A program made the position numbers and the translations under genes. Positions 8,262 to 19,638 of a stretch of 33,639 bases of DNA are shown here, piece after piece (position 1 is the stretch's first letter; each line of letters opens with the position of its first letter). The notes below the pieces were generated by a model, which was not told the DNA's origin, did not search any database, and saw only the letters and a program-made list of their open reading frames with translations. Source of the DNA: CAYWFP01 sp964457365 (GTDB lineage Bacteria; Planctomycetota; SZUA-567); the NCBI GenBank assembly GCA_964457365.1, contig CAYWFP010000038.1, positions 1 through 33,639 of the forward strand, in the 5' to 3' direction.

Positions 8262-9551
8262 ATGGACTTCCGTGACATTCTGCGCCGCATCAACAACATC
8301 ACCCGCCTGCCGCGCTGGCTGAAGGAGTTCGACGAGCGTTGGACGTGGCGCCTGCGCGGCTACTGGCGCTCGACGCCGGCGGGGAGCATGTTCTCCATCG
8401 TCCTCGGGCTCTCGGTGCCGGTGACGCTGTACCTGCGCACGCGCGGGCCGCTCTACATCTTCACGGTCTTCCTGCTGACGCTGCTGGCGTGCGCGGCGGT
8501 GGCCAAGTTCATCTTCCGGCCGCGCGTGGAGGTCGACCGCGATCTGCCCGAGCGCTGCCCGGCCGGCGCGGTGCTGAAGATCCGCGCGCGGGTGCGTAAC
8601 CGCAACTGGCTGCCCGCGTTCGATCTGGCCGTCGGCGAGTTCCGCCCCGATCCGTCGATCCGCTACAGCCAGCAGCCGGAGTATCTCGACTGCCTGCAGC
8701 CGCGGGAGAGCGCGGAGGTGGAGTACCGCTTTACCCCCACCCGTCGCGGTGCGTACGAGTTCCCCGGCCCCGTTGCCATGAGCGCCTTCCCGTTCGGCCT
8801 CTACCACCACACCCGGCGCTTCCGCCAGCCCCGGCGCATGCTCGTCTACCCCGCTTTCGCGCGGCTCAACGAGATCGCCCTGCCGGTGGGGCGCAAGCAC
8901 CAGCCCGGCGGGCTGCAACTGGTCAGCAACGTCGGCGACTCCGAGGAGTTCCTCGGCAACCGCGGGTACCTGCCGGGCGACCGGTTGCGCGACATCGACT
9001 ACCGCGCCTGGGCGCGGGTGGGCTTTCCGGTAGTGCGCGAGTACCGCCAGGAGTATCTTTGCCGCGTGGCGCTGATCGCCGACACCTTCTGCCCCTACAG
9101 CGACGCCGGCGCCGAGGACGATCTGGAAGCGCTGCTCTCGCTGGCGGCGGGCATCTCCGACGCGCTCTCGCGCCAGGAGTACGTCATCGACATCTTCGCC
9201 GCCGGGCCGGACCTGTACCAGCTCCAGGCCGGCCGCAGCCTGGCGTACCTGGACAACATCCTCGACTTGCTGGCCTGTATCGCGCCCTGCCGCACGAATC
9301 CGCTTGCCACGCTGGCGCCGGCGCTGGTGGAGGAACTGGCGCAGATCAGCACGGCGGTGATCGTGCTGCTGGACTGGGACGAGCGGCGCGAGACCTTCGT
9401 GCGCGAACTGCGCGGCGCGGGGCTGGCGACGAAGGTCGTCGTCGTGCGCGGCAAGCCGCCGACGCACGATCCGCTCGGGTACCTGGCCGAGGCCGGCGCG
9501 GTGACGGTGCTCGCTCCCGATGACGTCAAGCACGGAGTCGACCGCCTATGA
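8262..9551 (+). CDS. DUF58-domain membrane protein
   Basis: A protein of 429 aa. Two closely spaced hydrophobic helices lie at about residues 43-60 and 66-86. The DUF58 signature follows in the middle: NRGYLPGDRLRDIDYRAWARVGFPVVREY, equivalent to the usual GDxxRxIDWRAxARxxxxxVRE block. The C-terminal half has a VWA-like fold with poorly kept metal residues. DUF58 proteins are generally encoded with a MoxR AAA ATPase and a TgpA-type transglutaminase and are thought to work in envelope assembly or stress. The transglutaminase follows here with a four-base overlap, but no MoxR gene is in the window. GGTGGAG lies upstream of the ATG at rather long spacing. Confidence 0.88.
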   Translation: MDFRDILRRINNITRLPRWLKEFDERWTWRLRGYWRSTPAGSMFSIVLGLSVPVTLYLRTRGPLYIFTVFLLTLLACAAVAKFIFRPRVEVDRDLPERCPAGAVLKIRARVRNRNWLPAFDLAVGEFRPDPSIRYSQQPEYLDCLQPRESAEVEYRFTPTRRGAYEFPGPVAMSAFPFGLYHHTRRFRQPRRMLVYPAFARLNEIALPVGRKHQPGGLQLVSNVGDSEEFLGNRGYLPGDRLRDIDYRAWARVGFPVVREYRQEYLCRVALIADTFCPYSDAGAEDDLEALLSLAAGISDALSRQEYVIDIFAAGPDLYQLQAGRSLAYLDNILDLLACIAPCRTNPLATLAPALVEELAQISTAVIVLLDWDERRETFVRELRGAGLATKVVVVRGKPPTHDPLGYLAEAGAVTVLAPDDVKHGVDRL

Positions 9552-11581
9552 GCCGCGCCACTTCCGCCCGCCGCCGCCGGCGTCCGGTCGGCTTCCGGCT
9601 TCCCTGGGGCGACTATGCCGCCTACGGCCTCTTCGTCCTGGCGCTGACGGCGATGGGGCTGGCCTCGGACCGGTGGGTGCTGATCGTGCCTTTCTTCTTC
9701 GCGCTGGCGCTGCACGCGCGCTACGGCGCGAAGACGGAGTTCAAGCTGACGCTGATCCGCGGGCTGCTGCTGGCCATTCCCTTCGCGGCGCTGACGCGCG
9801 AATGGGAGGTGACCACGTAGTACACCGAACTCAACTTCTCGCTGAGCTTCTACGGCTCGCTGTACCTGCTCACCGTGGCGCTGCTGCACCTCTTCGGCAG
9901 GCGCGACCACTGGCGCTACCCGCTGGTGCTGATGAGCACGGCGCTGACGGTGGCCGCCGCGGGCGTGCAGATGCCGCGCACGCCGTACATCATCATCGTC
10001 ACCGGTTACGCGGCCATGCTGGCGGTGCTGCTGCGCAGCCAGATGCGGGTGCGTTCGGACACGCAGCGCTCGCATAACCGGCTGATGCAGGCGGTGGTCT
10101 TCACCTTCAACGTCGCGGTGCTGACCACGCTGCTGGTCTCGGTCCACCTCAAGGCGAACTTCCCCAACGTCAACAGGGTCATGTTCCGCATGTTCCACCG
10201 CACGCTGCAGCTCTCGGCGATCGGTTTCGACGAGGACGCCGGGCTCGGCGACGTCCATGTCCGTCGCGACGATCCGCAGGCCGAGCGCATCGTGTTGCGC
10301 GTCTTCTCCGATCGCATGCCCGGCTACCTGCGCGGCAAGGCCTACAAGCGCTACATCGCCGGCCGCTGGGTGGTGGGCTCCGGGCCCATGAGCTACCGCC
10401 TGCGGGCGACCGAGGAGCGCCGCGCGGGGCAGTTCGTCCTTCCGGGCCGAAGCAGCCCCGGCGAGGAGGAGGCGCCGCAGATGACGATCCACCCGGTGGC
10501 GGAGCTTGGCGCGCATTTCTTCCTGCCCCTCGAGGCCACCGCCGTGCAGACCGCGAGCAAGCGCGTGCGGCTGTTTCCGGGCAATATCCTGCAGGCGCAC
10601 TACCGCGGCTCCAGCAGCGGGTACCAGGTCTGGACGGACGATCTGCCGGTGCGGCGCATCGAGGAGCGGCGGGTGCGGGCCGCGGCCGAGGCGTATCTAC
10701 ACCCGCCGGCGGACAAGGCGCTGCGTTCGCGCCTCGACGAGGTGATCGCCACGCATTTCCCCGGGGTCGCCGAGACCGCCGCGGACGACCCGGGGCCCGC
10801 GGTCGCGGCGCTCGCGACCTACTTCGACGACGCCTACGACTATCGCATCGGCGTCGACTTCGACGAAGGGCAGGACCCGCTCTTTCAGTGGCTCGACACC
10901 GACCGCCACGGGCACGGCCACTGCGAACTCTTCGCCTCGGCCGGGACGCTGCTGCTGCGCCGGATGGGGGTGCGCGCGCGCTACGTCACCGGCTTTCTCT
11001 GCGACGAGCCGTGCGGCTGGGGCGGCCTGTGGCTGACGCGGAACCGCGACGCGCACGCCTGGGTCGAATACTACCACCCGCAGAACGGCTGGACGGTGGC
11101 CGAGTTCACTCCGGCCGACGGGCAGCCGCGGCATCGTGGCGAGCCGCGCGCGGGACTGCTGGCCTACCTTGGCGGATTGTGGGAGCGGATGAAGAGCTAT
11201 TTCATGCGCGAGGGCGTTCTGGGGCTCTTCACGGGGCTGCTGGAGGGCGTGGCCTATATCGGCGGCTGGATGATCGACACCTGGGGGCGGGTGGCGATTC
11301 TGCTGGCGCTGCTGGCGGCGTTCGTGCTCTACCGGGTCTGGCGTGGACGCCACGTTTCGCGTTCGCGCCGGGAGCGCGAACTGCCGCCGGAGATCGCGGT
11401 GCTGCAGGCGCGTTTCTATCGTTTGGAGAAGACGCTTGCCCGCCGGGGCTGGCCGCGCGAGCCGACCGAGACCATCGCCGAGTACCGCGCGCGCCTCGCC
11501 GCCGCCGACATCCCCGAACGCGCGGCCGCGCTGGGGTTTCTGGCCGAGTACGAGAGCATTCGCTACGCGCCGTTCGAGTAA
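9548..11581 (+). pseudogene. TgpA-like membrane transglutaminase interrupted by an in-frame TAG
   Basis: The frame runs from the ATG overlapping the DUF58 stop to 11581 with a single interruption, TAG at 9818-9820. Both sides are the same protein: DUF3488-type membrane helices precede and follow it (LLLAIPFAAL before, LSFYGSLYLLTVALLHLF after), then a large loop and the transglutaminase-like core with Cys in GHGHCELFAS, His in RDAHAWVEYY and the third position as Glu in TVAEFTPA rather than the commoner Asp. C-terminal helices and a cytoplasmic tail (about residues 560-677) complete the family layout. The context fits TGG (Trp) changed to TAG. It may be a recent pseudogene, an assembly error or, less likely, a read-through gene. 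Translation of the C-terminal part could restart at the GTG at 9875. Confidence 0.85.
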
Positions 11582-11600
11582 TTTCCTCTCCCTCCAACAA

Positions 11601-11628
11601 ACCGCCCCTCCCGTGCGGAAGGGGCGGT
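11601..11628. terminator. Bidirectional hairpin between the transglutaminase and MCP genes
   Basis: ACCGCCCCT (11601-11609) pairs perfectly with AGGGGCGGT (11620-11628) around a 10-base loop. On the minus strand it is followed by TTTGTT, on the plus strand by no T run. It stands in the short space between two convergent genes. Confidence 0.65.
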
Positions 11629-11655
11629 CGGTCGAAACGGTCGCTCCGGTACGGG

Positions 11656-13680
11656 TCAGAAGTCGCCGAAGTCCTCGTCGTCCTCGAGCGGAATGACCTG
11701 GTTGGGCTTGGCCACCTTGGCGCTCGCGTCGTGTCCGGGACCGGCGAGACGCTTGGCCGGCGGGTGCGCCGCGGGCTGGGCTTGATGCGCGAGGACGTGG
11801 TGCGTACCGTTGCCGCGCGTGGCCGCGGCGCCCGCGCCGCCGACGAGTTCGATGAGGTTGCCGACGACGCTGTTCATCTGCTCGGCCTGGGCGCTGAGTT
11901 CCTCCGAGGCCGAGGCCGACTCCTCGGCGTTGCTGGCGTTGTTCTGGGTGACCTTGTCCATCTGCGCCACGGCGGTGTTGACCTGGTCCACCCCCTGCGC
12001 CTGCTCCTGGCTTGCGGAGCTGATCTCGGCGACGAGGCCGGCGACCTTGTTGGCGCTCTCCTCGACCTCGCCGAAGCTGACCTCGAGCTGGCGGACGATT
12101 TCGGTGCCGTTCTTGACCCGCGCGACGGTGCTCTCGATCAGTTCCGACGTGTCGCGCGCGGCCTGCGCGGAGCGCTGGGCGAGGTTGCGCACCTCGTCGG
12201 CGACGACCGCGAAGCCCTTGCCGGCGTCTCCCGCGCGGGCGGCCTCGACCGCGGCGTTCAAGGCCAGCAGGTTCGTCTGGAAGGCGATCTCCTCGATGGT
12301 CTTGATGATCTTGCCGATCTCCTCGGAGGCCTGGTTGATCTCGTCCATGGCGCCGGCCATGTTCTTGACCGCGGCGGCGCCCTCGTCGACCTGACGCTTG
12401 GTCTCGCTCATCATGGTGTTGGCGGAGCCGGCGTTGTCGGCGTTCTGCCGGGTCATGGAGGCCATCTCCTCCAGAGCCGAGGAGGTCTCCTCCAGCGACG
12501 CGGCCTGCTCGGTCGAGCCTTCCGCCAGCGACTGGCTGGCGGTGGCGATCTGTCCCGAGGCCGAAGCGACCTGTGAGGAACTCTCGGTAAGGTTGTCGAT
12601 GATGCGGTTGATCGGCCCGGTGATGCTGCGGGTGATGAAGATGGCCACGGTCACGCCGATGACGAGCGCGACGACGAGGCCGACGATCATGAAGGCCGTG
12701 GCGAAGGAGAGGGCGGTGACGCCGTTATCGGCGGCGACTTTCGCGTCATTAGCGATGCTGTCGGTCCCGCCCATCGCTGCGGTGGAAAGATTCAGCGCCA
12801 GTTCGACCACATGGTCGCCGGCGTCGCCACGCGCTTTACTGACGGTGTCGAGCTCATGCCATTCCTTGAGGTAATTCTGCAGCGCGGTCTCGTATCCCTC
12901 GGCCGCGTTCCGGATGTCGGCGATCAACTCCTTGTCTTTTCGCTCGTAGGTGATCTTCTCCACTTTGGCGAGCTCTGCCTCGATCTTCGGGAATTGCTCA
13001 TCGATGGTCGTTTTCAGGTCCGCGGCCTTGCGGTCGGCCTGGGCCTTGAAGGCCTTGATGCGCGTGGCGTTGCCGTAGTCGATGACGTTGTTGATGCGGG
13101 TGATTTTCTCCAGCCGCTCGTCAAGTTTGGCGGGATTCGCCGACAGCTCCGGGTCGCGGTAGTCGCGCGCCATCCTCTCGTTCTGACCGTCGAGAAAGGT
13201 CTGGCATGCGTTTACATATTTGCCTGCGCTGGCGTCCATGTTGCCGCGGGCGGTGTCCATGTGCCTGTTGATCTCCTCGGTCTGTTCCTTGAGTTTCTTG
13301 TAGGTCGCGATGGCGGTGGTGATCTCCGTCATGCTGCCCTGGAGGGCTTTCAGGTTCTTTGCGTCTTCCGCGAGATTGGTGAGCTTGTCGACCGCCGTTT
13401 CTACCTTAGAGATGGCGTCGTTGCCTGCGGTCAAATAATTGTCCTCAAAGGTGAGGCCATAGCCGCGCATGGCGTACATCATCTGGTAGCTGGTGACGTT
13501 CAGCTCGTTCGCCAGTTGCGCCTCGGGGATGTACTCGTCGGAGAGCTTGGCGGAGTTTTCCCGGATCTCGCCCATGCTTACCGAGACGCGGGCCATCTGA
13601 TAGATGGCGATGCCGCCGAGGGCGATGGCAATGAACAACAGCAGGCCAAACCCCAAGAAGATCTTCGTTCCCAGTTTCAT
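11656..13680 (-). CDS. Methyl-accepting chemotaxis protein
   Basis: A protein of 674 aa. TM1 is at residues 6-28 (IFLGFGLLLFIAIALGGIAIY). A helical periplasmic sensor domain of some 240 residues follows, then TM2 (AFMIVGLVVALVIGVTVAIFI), a HAMP domain (ITRSITGPINRIIDNL) and the coiled-coil signalling domain. The hairpin tip EIAFQTNLLALNAAVEAARA is intact, flanked by ETSSALEEMASMTRQNADNA and ADEVRNLAQRSAQAA methylation-helix sequence. The C-terminus ends in an acidic EDDEDFGDF without the CheR-binding NWETF-type pentapeptide. The ATG at 13680 is preceded by GGGAG; the longer open frame is antisense-style shadow of cheW. It lies 55 bases after cheW and is probably co-transcribed. The ligand is unknown. 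Confidence 0.93.
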   Translation of the reverse strand: MKLGTKIFLGFGLLLFIAIALGGIAIYQMARVSVSMGEIRENSAKLSDEYIPEAQLANELNVTSYQMMYAMRGYGLTFEDNYLTAGNDAISKVETAVDKLTNLAEDAKNLKALQGSMTEITTAIATYKKLKEQTEEINRHMDTARGNMDASAGKYVNACQTFLDGQNERMARDYRDPELSANPAKLDERLEKITRINNVIDYGNATRIKAFKAQADRKAADLKTTIDEQFPKIEAELAKVEKITYERKDKELIADIRNAAEGYETALQNYLKEWHELDTVSKARGDAGDHVVELALNLSTAAMGGTDSIANDAKVAADNGVTALSFATAFMIVGLVVALVIGVTVAIFITRSITGPINRIIDNLTESSSQVASASGQIATASQSLAEGSTEQAASLEETSSALEEMASMTRQNADNAGSANTMMSETKRQVDEGAAAVKNMAGAMDEINQASEEIGKIIKTIEEIAFQTNLLALNAAVEAARAGDAGKGFAVVADEVRNLAQRSAQAARDTSELIESTVARVKNGTEIVRQLEVSFGEVEESANKVAGLVAEISSASQEQAQGVDQVNTAVAQMDKVTQNNASNAEESASASEELSAQAEQMNSVVGNLIELVGGAGAAATRGNGTHHVLAHQAQPAAHPPAKRLAGPGHDASAKVAKPNQVIPLEDDEDFGDF

Positions 13681-13735
13681 CCGTTTCTCCCTTCGTATCG
13701 TCAGGCGGCCTGCGGCGCGCCGCGAATATCGGTGA

Positions 13736-14266
13736 TCACCCCTCGGCCTCGTCGCCGCCGAGGTGGCCGACCGCGACCAGTTCCTCGCTGCTGAGAACCT
13801 TCTCGATATCCAGCAGGATCTTGACCTTGTTGTTGACCTTGCCCATGCCGAGGATGAAGTCGGTGTCGACCTTGGTGCCGAAGGACGGCGCGTCCTCGAC
13901 CATGTCCTCGGTGATGTCAAGGACTTCCTGCACCGTGTCGACGATGATGCCCATCTGCACTTCGCCGACCTCGACGACGACGACGCAGGTTTCCTGCGAA
14001 TGCTCGATTTCCGGCATGCCGAATTTCAGACGGAGATCGACGACGGGGATAACCTTGCCCCGGAGGTTGATCACCCCCTTGACAAAAGGCGGGGTACGCG
14101 GCACGGCCGTAATCGGCAGCATGCCGAGGATCTCCCGCACGCGCAGGATCTCGAGACCGTACTCCTCGTCGCCGAGGACAAAGGTCAGATACTTGCCGTC
14201 GCGCGTACGCTTCTCCGCCGGCGGCGAGGCGGCTTGCGGCGCCTGTGTCGTGTCGTCCTGTTCCAT
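13736..14266 (-). CDS. cheW: Chemotaxis coupling protein CheW
   Basis: A protein of 176 aa. After a disordered Gln/Ala-rich N-terminus of about 25 residues it matches CheW throughout: YLTFVLGDEEYGLEILRVRE, the conserved ITAVPRTPPFVKGVINLRGK, VIPVVDLRLKFG and a second subdomain ending FILGMGKVNNKVKILLDIEK. CheW links receptors to the CheA kinase in chemosensory arrays. GGAGGAG lies shortly before the ATG at 14266. The MCP gene follows directly. No cheA, cheY, cheR or cheB is in the window, so the rest of the array is encoded elsewhere, or CheW serves a non-motility pathway. Confidence 0.93.
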   Translation of the reverse strand: MEQDDTTQAPQAASPPAEKRTRDGKYLTFVLGDEEYGLEILRVREILGMLPITAVPRTPPFVKGVINLRGKVIPVVDLRLKFGMPEIEHSQETCVVVVEVGEVQMGIIVDTVQEVLDITEDMVEDAPSFGTKVDTDFILGMGKVNNKVKILLDIEKVLSSEELVAVGHLGGDEAEG

Positions 14267-14394
14267 TGTCACTCCTCCGAGCAATTCGGCCAAGGGGATG
14301 CAAAAACCGTATAGCGGCATTGCAAACAAGCATGTAAGGCACCATACACCACTGCGTTCGAAAATCAAACACCATAAACGTCTGAAAAATAAAA

Positions 14395-14410
14395 TACAAT
14401 CGTTGTGCCA
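14395..14410 (-). promoter_or_regulatory. Possible sigma-54 (-24/-12) promoter upstream of cheW
   Basis: On the minus strand, TGGCAC is followed after five bases by TTGTA (14410 to 14395), close to the sigma-54 consensus TGGCAC-N5-TTGCA but with T for the conserved C of the -12 element. It lies about 130 bases before cheW in an AT-rich tract. No enhancer-binding activator is encoded nearby, so this is tentative. Confidence 0.25.
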
Positions 14411-14435
14411 GCGGTGCGGGCGTGACTTTTGATTG

Positions 14436-14463
14436 TTGTCAAGAAAGGCGAAATGCGTATACT
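14436..14463 (+). promoter_or_regulatory. Probable sigma-70 promoter of the DUF3467 gene
   Basis: TTGTCA (14436-14441), a 16-base spacer and TATACT (14458-14463) form a good promoter 50 bases before the ATG at 14513. This also argues against the longer in-frame start at 14429, which would lie upstream of the promoter. Confidence 0.65.
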
Positions 14464-14512
14464 CTTTTACGCAAGTATCCAGTGGACGGCAAGTTGTCGT
14501 GGGAGGAAGGAA

Positions 14513-14839
14513 ATGCCCGAGAGCAATGCGCAGGAGGGGGCGGCGGCGAACGGCGACCAGTCGCAGCAGCAGATGCAGATGTATATCCCGCCGGATCTGG
14601 ACTACCAGTACCGCGATCTGTTCAACCTGATCGCCGGACCCGAGGAGGTGGTGCTCGAGTTCGGCAACCGGCACAAGTCGCTGCAGGGACGGGCGACGAT
14701 CGCCAACCGCATCGTACTCTCGCCGCAGAACGCCATTCGCCTGCACCAGACGCTCGGCAACGCGATGCAGCGCCTGCAGCAGGAGATGCGCGAGCGGCAG
14801 CAGGGCCAGGGCGAAGGCGCCCCCGGCGGCAACGCTTGA
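14513..14839 (+). CDS. DUF3467 family protein
   Basis: A protein of 108 aa. The central part, DLFNLIAGPEEVVLEFGNRH, then RIVLSPQNAIRLHQTLGNAMQRL, matches DUF3467: a beta-rich segment ending in an xxSPxxAxxLxxxL helix. The N-terminus is a Gln-rich linker and the C-terminus a Gln/Gly-rich tail, both probably disordered. The ATG has GGAGGAAGG directly upstream. It is a single-gene transcript between a promoter and a terminator, on the opposite strand to the flanking signalling genes. Members are small cytosolic proteins, often in bacteria and archaea, with no firmly established role. Confidence 0.8.
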   Translation: MPESNAQEGAAANGDQSQQQMQMYIPPDLDYQYRDLFNLIAGPEEVVLEFGNRHKSLQGRATIANRIVLSPQNAIRLHQTLGNAMQRLQQEMRERQQGQGEGAPGGNA

Positions 14840-14864
14840 AGCAGGCGTCGCTCGCGATACAACG

Positions 14865-14897
14865 CACCGGCCGTCGAGCGCGCGCGGCCGGTGTTTT
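14865..14897 (+). terminator. Rho-independent terminator after the DUF3467 gene
   Basis: CACCGGCCG (14865-14873) and CGGCCGGTG (14885-14893) form a perfect 9-bp stem around an 11-base loop, followed by TTTT. It lies 25 bases after the stop codon. Confidence 0.88.
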
Positions 14898-14916
14898 CAG
14901 AGGAAGACGCGAGGGG

Positions 14917-17457
<2,541 letters not shown>

Positions 17458-17654
17458 AGAAATCGATCCTTTGACGCCCGGCCTCGCGGCGGGCGGTGCG
17501 ACGAATCAACAGACGCTTTCGGCGTTGTGGATATACGCTTTACCCATCGTCCGAAAGAACGCGGCTGCAAGCAAGTTAGGTTTGCATTAAGCGACGTTGC
17601 GAAGGCGGGTCATGTCCACAGGGAAAGCCAATACCATCCTAACAGGATGCGAAT

Positions 17655-17683
17655 TTGCCATCGTCGCGTCGCTGCCTGATAAT
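17655..17683 (+). promoter_or_regulatory. Probable sigma-70 promoter of the solute-binding protein gene
   Basis: TTGCCA (17655-17660), a 17-base spacer and GATAAT (17678-17683) precede the ATG at 17719 by 36 bases. It lies in the divergent spacer shared with the hybrid kinase gene. Confidence 0.65.
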
Positions 17684-17718
17684 GCTCCGGTCGCGCGTAT
17701 CGCCGGAGGAGCCGCAGC

Positions 17719-18492
17719 ATGGCGTTTCGTCTTTTATGCATTCTCGTGATGGGGGCATGCTTCGCCGCGATGGCCGGGGCAGGGGAGTGGCAGGTGCTGA
17801 CCGAGGAGTATCCTCCGTTCAACTTCATCGAGAACGGAAAGGTCACCGGCTTTTCCGTCGAGATCGTCCGCGAGATGCTGCGACGGATGGACGAGGACGT
17901 CCCCGTCGAGATGGTGTCATGGGCGCGCGGGTACAACCTCGCGCTGCGCCAGCCCGAGGTGATGCTCTTCTCGACCGGGCGCAACGACGCGCGTGAGGAC
18001 CTGTTCCACTGGGTCGGCCCTCTGGCGCGGCAGAAGTGGGCGCTCTTCGGCCGGCGGGGCGACGGAATAACCATCGCGACGCTCGACGACGCCAAGGGGG
18101 TCGCCGCCATCGGGACCTACAAGGACGATATCGAGCGCCAGGAGTTGAAGGCGCTGGGGTTCACCAACCTGGTCATGGCGATGAACGACGAAACCAATAT
18201 CCGGCGGCTGATGGCGGGGCAGATCGACCTCTGGCCCTCGAGTACCCTCGGCGTGGCATATATCGCCCGGGAGGCGGGCGTCCCCTTCGAGGATCTCGAA
18301 CAGAAATACGTTTTCAACTTTTACAGCGTCTACATCGCCATCTCCAAGTCGACGCCCGAGGACACGGTCGCCCGCTGGAGCCGGACACTCGACGCGATCA
18401 AGGCCGACGGCACCTACGATACGATCCGAAAGAAGTGGCTGCCGGAAGACCACGGCACGCCGCAACCGGCCTACGCGCCCGCCGACTCCTGA
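17719..18492 (+). CDS. Periplasmic solute-binding protein, family 3 (SBP_bac_3)
   Basis: A protein of 257 aa with a signal peptide (MAFRLLCILVMGACFAAMAGAG). The mature part opens with the family's EWQVLTEEYPPFNFIENGKVTGFSVEIVREML, and later has FHWVGPLARQKWALF, AAIGTYKDDIER and the C-terminal IKADGTYDTIRKKWL. This is the amino-acid type periplasmic binding fold. No ABC permease or ATPase is adjacent. Together with the divergent hybrid kinase this suggests it may deliver a ligand to a sensor or to a transporter encoded elsewhere; both are inference. GGAGGAG precedes the ATG. The following 130 bases hold no gene. Confidence 0.88.
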   Translation: MAFRLLCILVMGACFAAMAGAGEWQVLTEEYPPFNFIENGKVTGFSVEIVREMLRRMDEDVPVEMVSWARGYNLALRQPEVMLFSTGRNDAREDLFHWVGPLARQKWALFGRRGDGITIATLDDAKGVAAIGTYKDDIERQELKALGFTNLVMAMNDETNIRRLMAGQIDLWPSSTLGVAYIAREAGVPFEDLEQKYVFNFYSVYIAISKSTPEDTVARWSRTLDAIKADGTYDTIRKKWLPEDHGTPQPAYAPADS

Positions 18493-18621
18493 ATCGCTCC
18501 GCGTTTGTCTTGCCGCGAACGGGTTTTGCCTCTTGCGCTCCGCTGTGCCATCGAGTAGGGTTGTTCCGCGGAAATCGATGCATGCCGCGTCTGTTCATCA
18601 GTTATCGACGGGGAGAGAACG

Positions 18622-19638
18622 ATGGCCGAGGCGTTTATCGAAAAGCTGAACCCCGCGCCGCTCGACGGCGGTTTTCGCCGCGAAGACGACTGGGTCTGGT
18701 GCGGTTCGGTGATCCGCGACGATGCGGGATCGTTCCACATGTTCGCCTCCATGTGGACCAAGGCCGTGCCGTTCAACCCCAACTGGCTGACCAATTCGCG
18801 CGTGGTGCACGCGGTCAGCGACACCGCGGCGGGGCCGTATGTCTACAAGGACGACGTGCTGCCGCCGCGCGGCCGGGAGTGGTGGGACGGCATGATGAGC
18901 CACAACCCGACGATCCACCGCAGCGGCGGGAAATACCTGCTCTTCTATACCGGCACGGCCTACGCCGGCGCGATGCCGACCGACGAGACGCCGGTCTCCC
19001 CGCAGATGCGCCTGGAGGCGCGCGCCAACCAGCGCATCGGCCTCGCCGTCGCCGACTCGCCGAACGGGCCGTGGACGCGGCCGGACCGGCCGTGCGTGGA
19101 CGTGCGCGCACGGCACTGGGACAGCATTCTGACGACCAACCCCGCGCCGTGCGTGCTTGCCGACGGGCGCATCCTGATGCTGTATAAATCCACCGGCGCC
19201 GACGACGCGCCGATCCAGTACGGCGTGGCGACGGCCGAAGGCTGGGACAAGCCGTTCGAGCGCCTCGGGGCGGACGAGCCGATCGCGTTCGAGAAGCCCG
19301 GCGTCAGTTACGAGGACGCGTATATCTGGCACCAGGACGGACGGTTCCGGATGATCTTCAACGACATGACCGGCACCTTCACCGGCGAGGACCACGCCGG
19401 AGCACATGCCCAGAGCGAGGACGGCATCCGCTGGCGCTTGAGCGATCCGCCCAAGGCGTATTCGCGGACGGTGAAATGGGCCGACGGTTCGGTCTCCACG
19501 CAGGGCTCGTTCGAGCGGCCGCAACTGCTGCTCCAGGACGGCGTGCCGAGCCATCTCTTCGCCGCCACCGCCGACGGGCCGGGCGGATTTTCGCGGGCGA
19601 GCCATACGTGGAACATGGTGGTGCCGCTGGCGCGCTAA
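18622..19638 (+). CDS. Five-bladed beta-propeller glycoside hydrolase (GH43/GH117-like)
   Basis: A protein of 338 aa without signal peptide, so probably cytoplasmic. The repeating blade motifs DDWVWCGSVIRDDAGSFHMF, SHNPTIHRSGGKYLLFYTG, TNPAPCVLADGRILMLYKS and YEDAYIWHQDGRFRMIF are typical of the GH-F/GH-J style propeller families (GH32, 43, 62, 117), where acidic residues near the blade starts serve catalysis. The exact family and substrate cannot be settled from the sequence. GGGGAGAG precedes the ATG. The next gene is a sugar kinase in the same orientation, separated only by a 53-bp palindromic element, so both may belong to one sugar-breakdown pathway. Confidence 0.7.
   Translation: MAEAFIEKLNPAPLDGGFRREDDWVWCGSVIRDDAGSFHMFASMWTKAVPFNPNWLTNSRVVHAVSDTAAGPYVYKDDVLPPRGREWWDGMMSHNPTIHRSGGKYLLFYTGTAYAGAMPTDETPVSPQMRLEARANQRIGLAVADSPNGPWTRPDRPCVDVRARHWDSILTTNPAPCVLADGRILMLYKSTGADDAPIQYGVATAEGWDKPFERLGADEPIAFEKPGVSYEDAYIWHQDGRFRMIFNDMTGTFTGEDHAGAHAQSEDGIRWRLSDPPKAYSRTVKWADGSVSTQGSFERPQLLLQDGVPSHLFAATADGPGGFSRASHTWNMVVPLAR

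Noticed and set aside
8142..9533. Minus-strand frame of 463 codons opposite DUF58
   Set aside because: Low-complexity His/Arg/Gln/Val composition typical of antisense frames in GC-rich DNA, and DUF58 on the plus strand is clear.
9095..10600. Minus-strand frame of 501 codons opposite DUF58 and the transglutaminase
   Set aside because: Spans two real genes antisense, with shadow composition and no motif.
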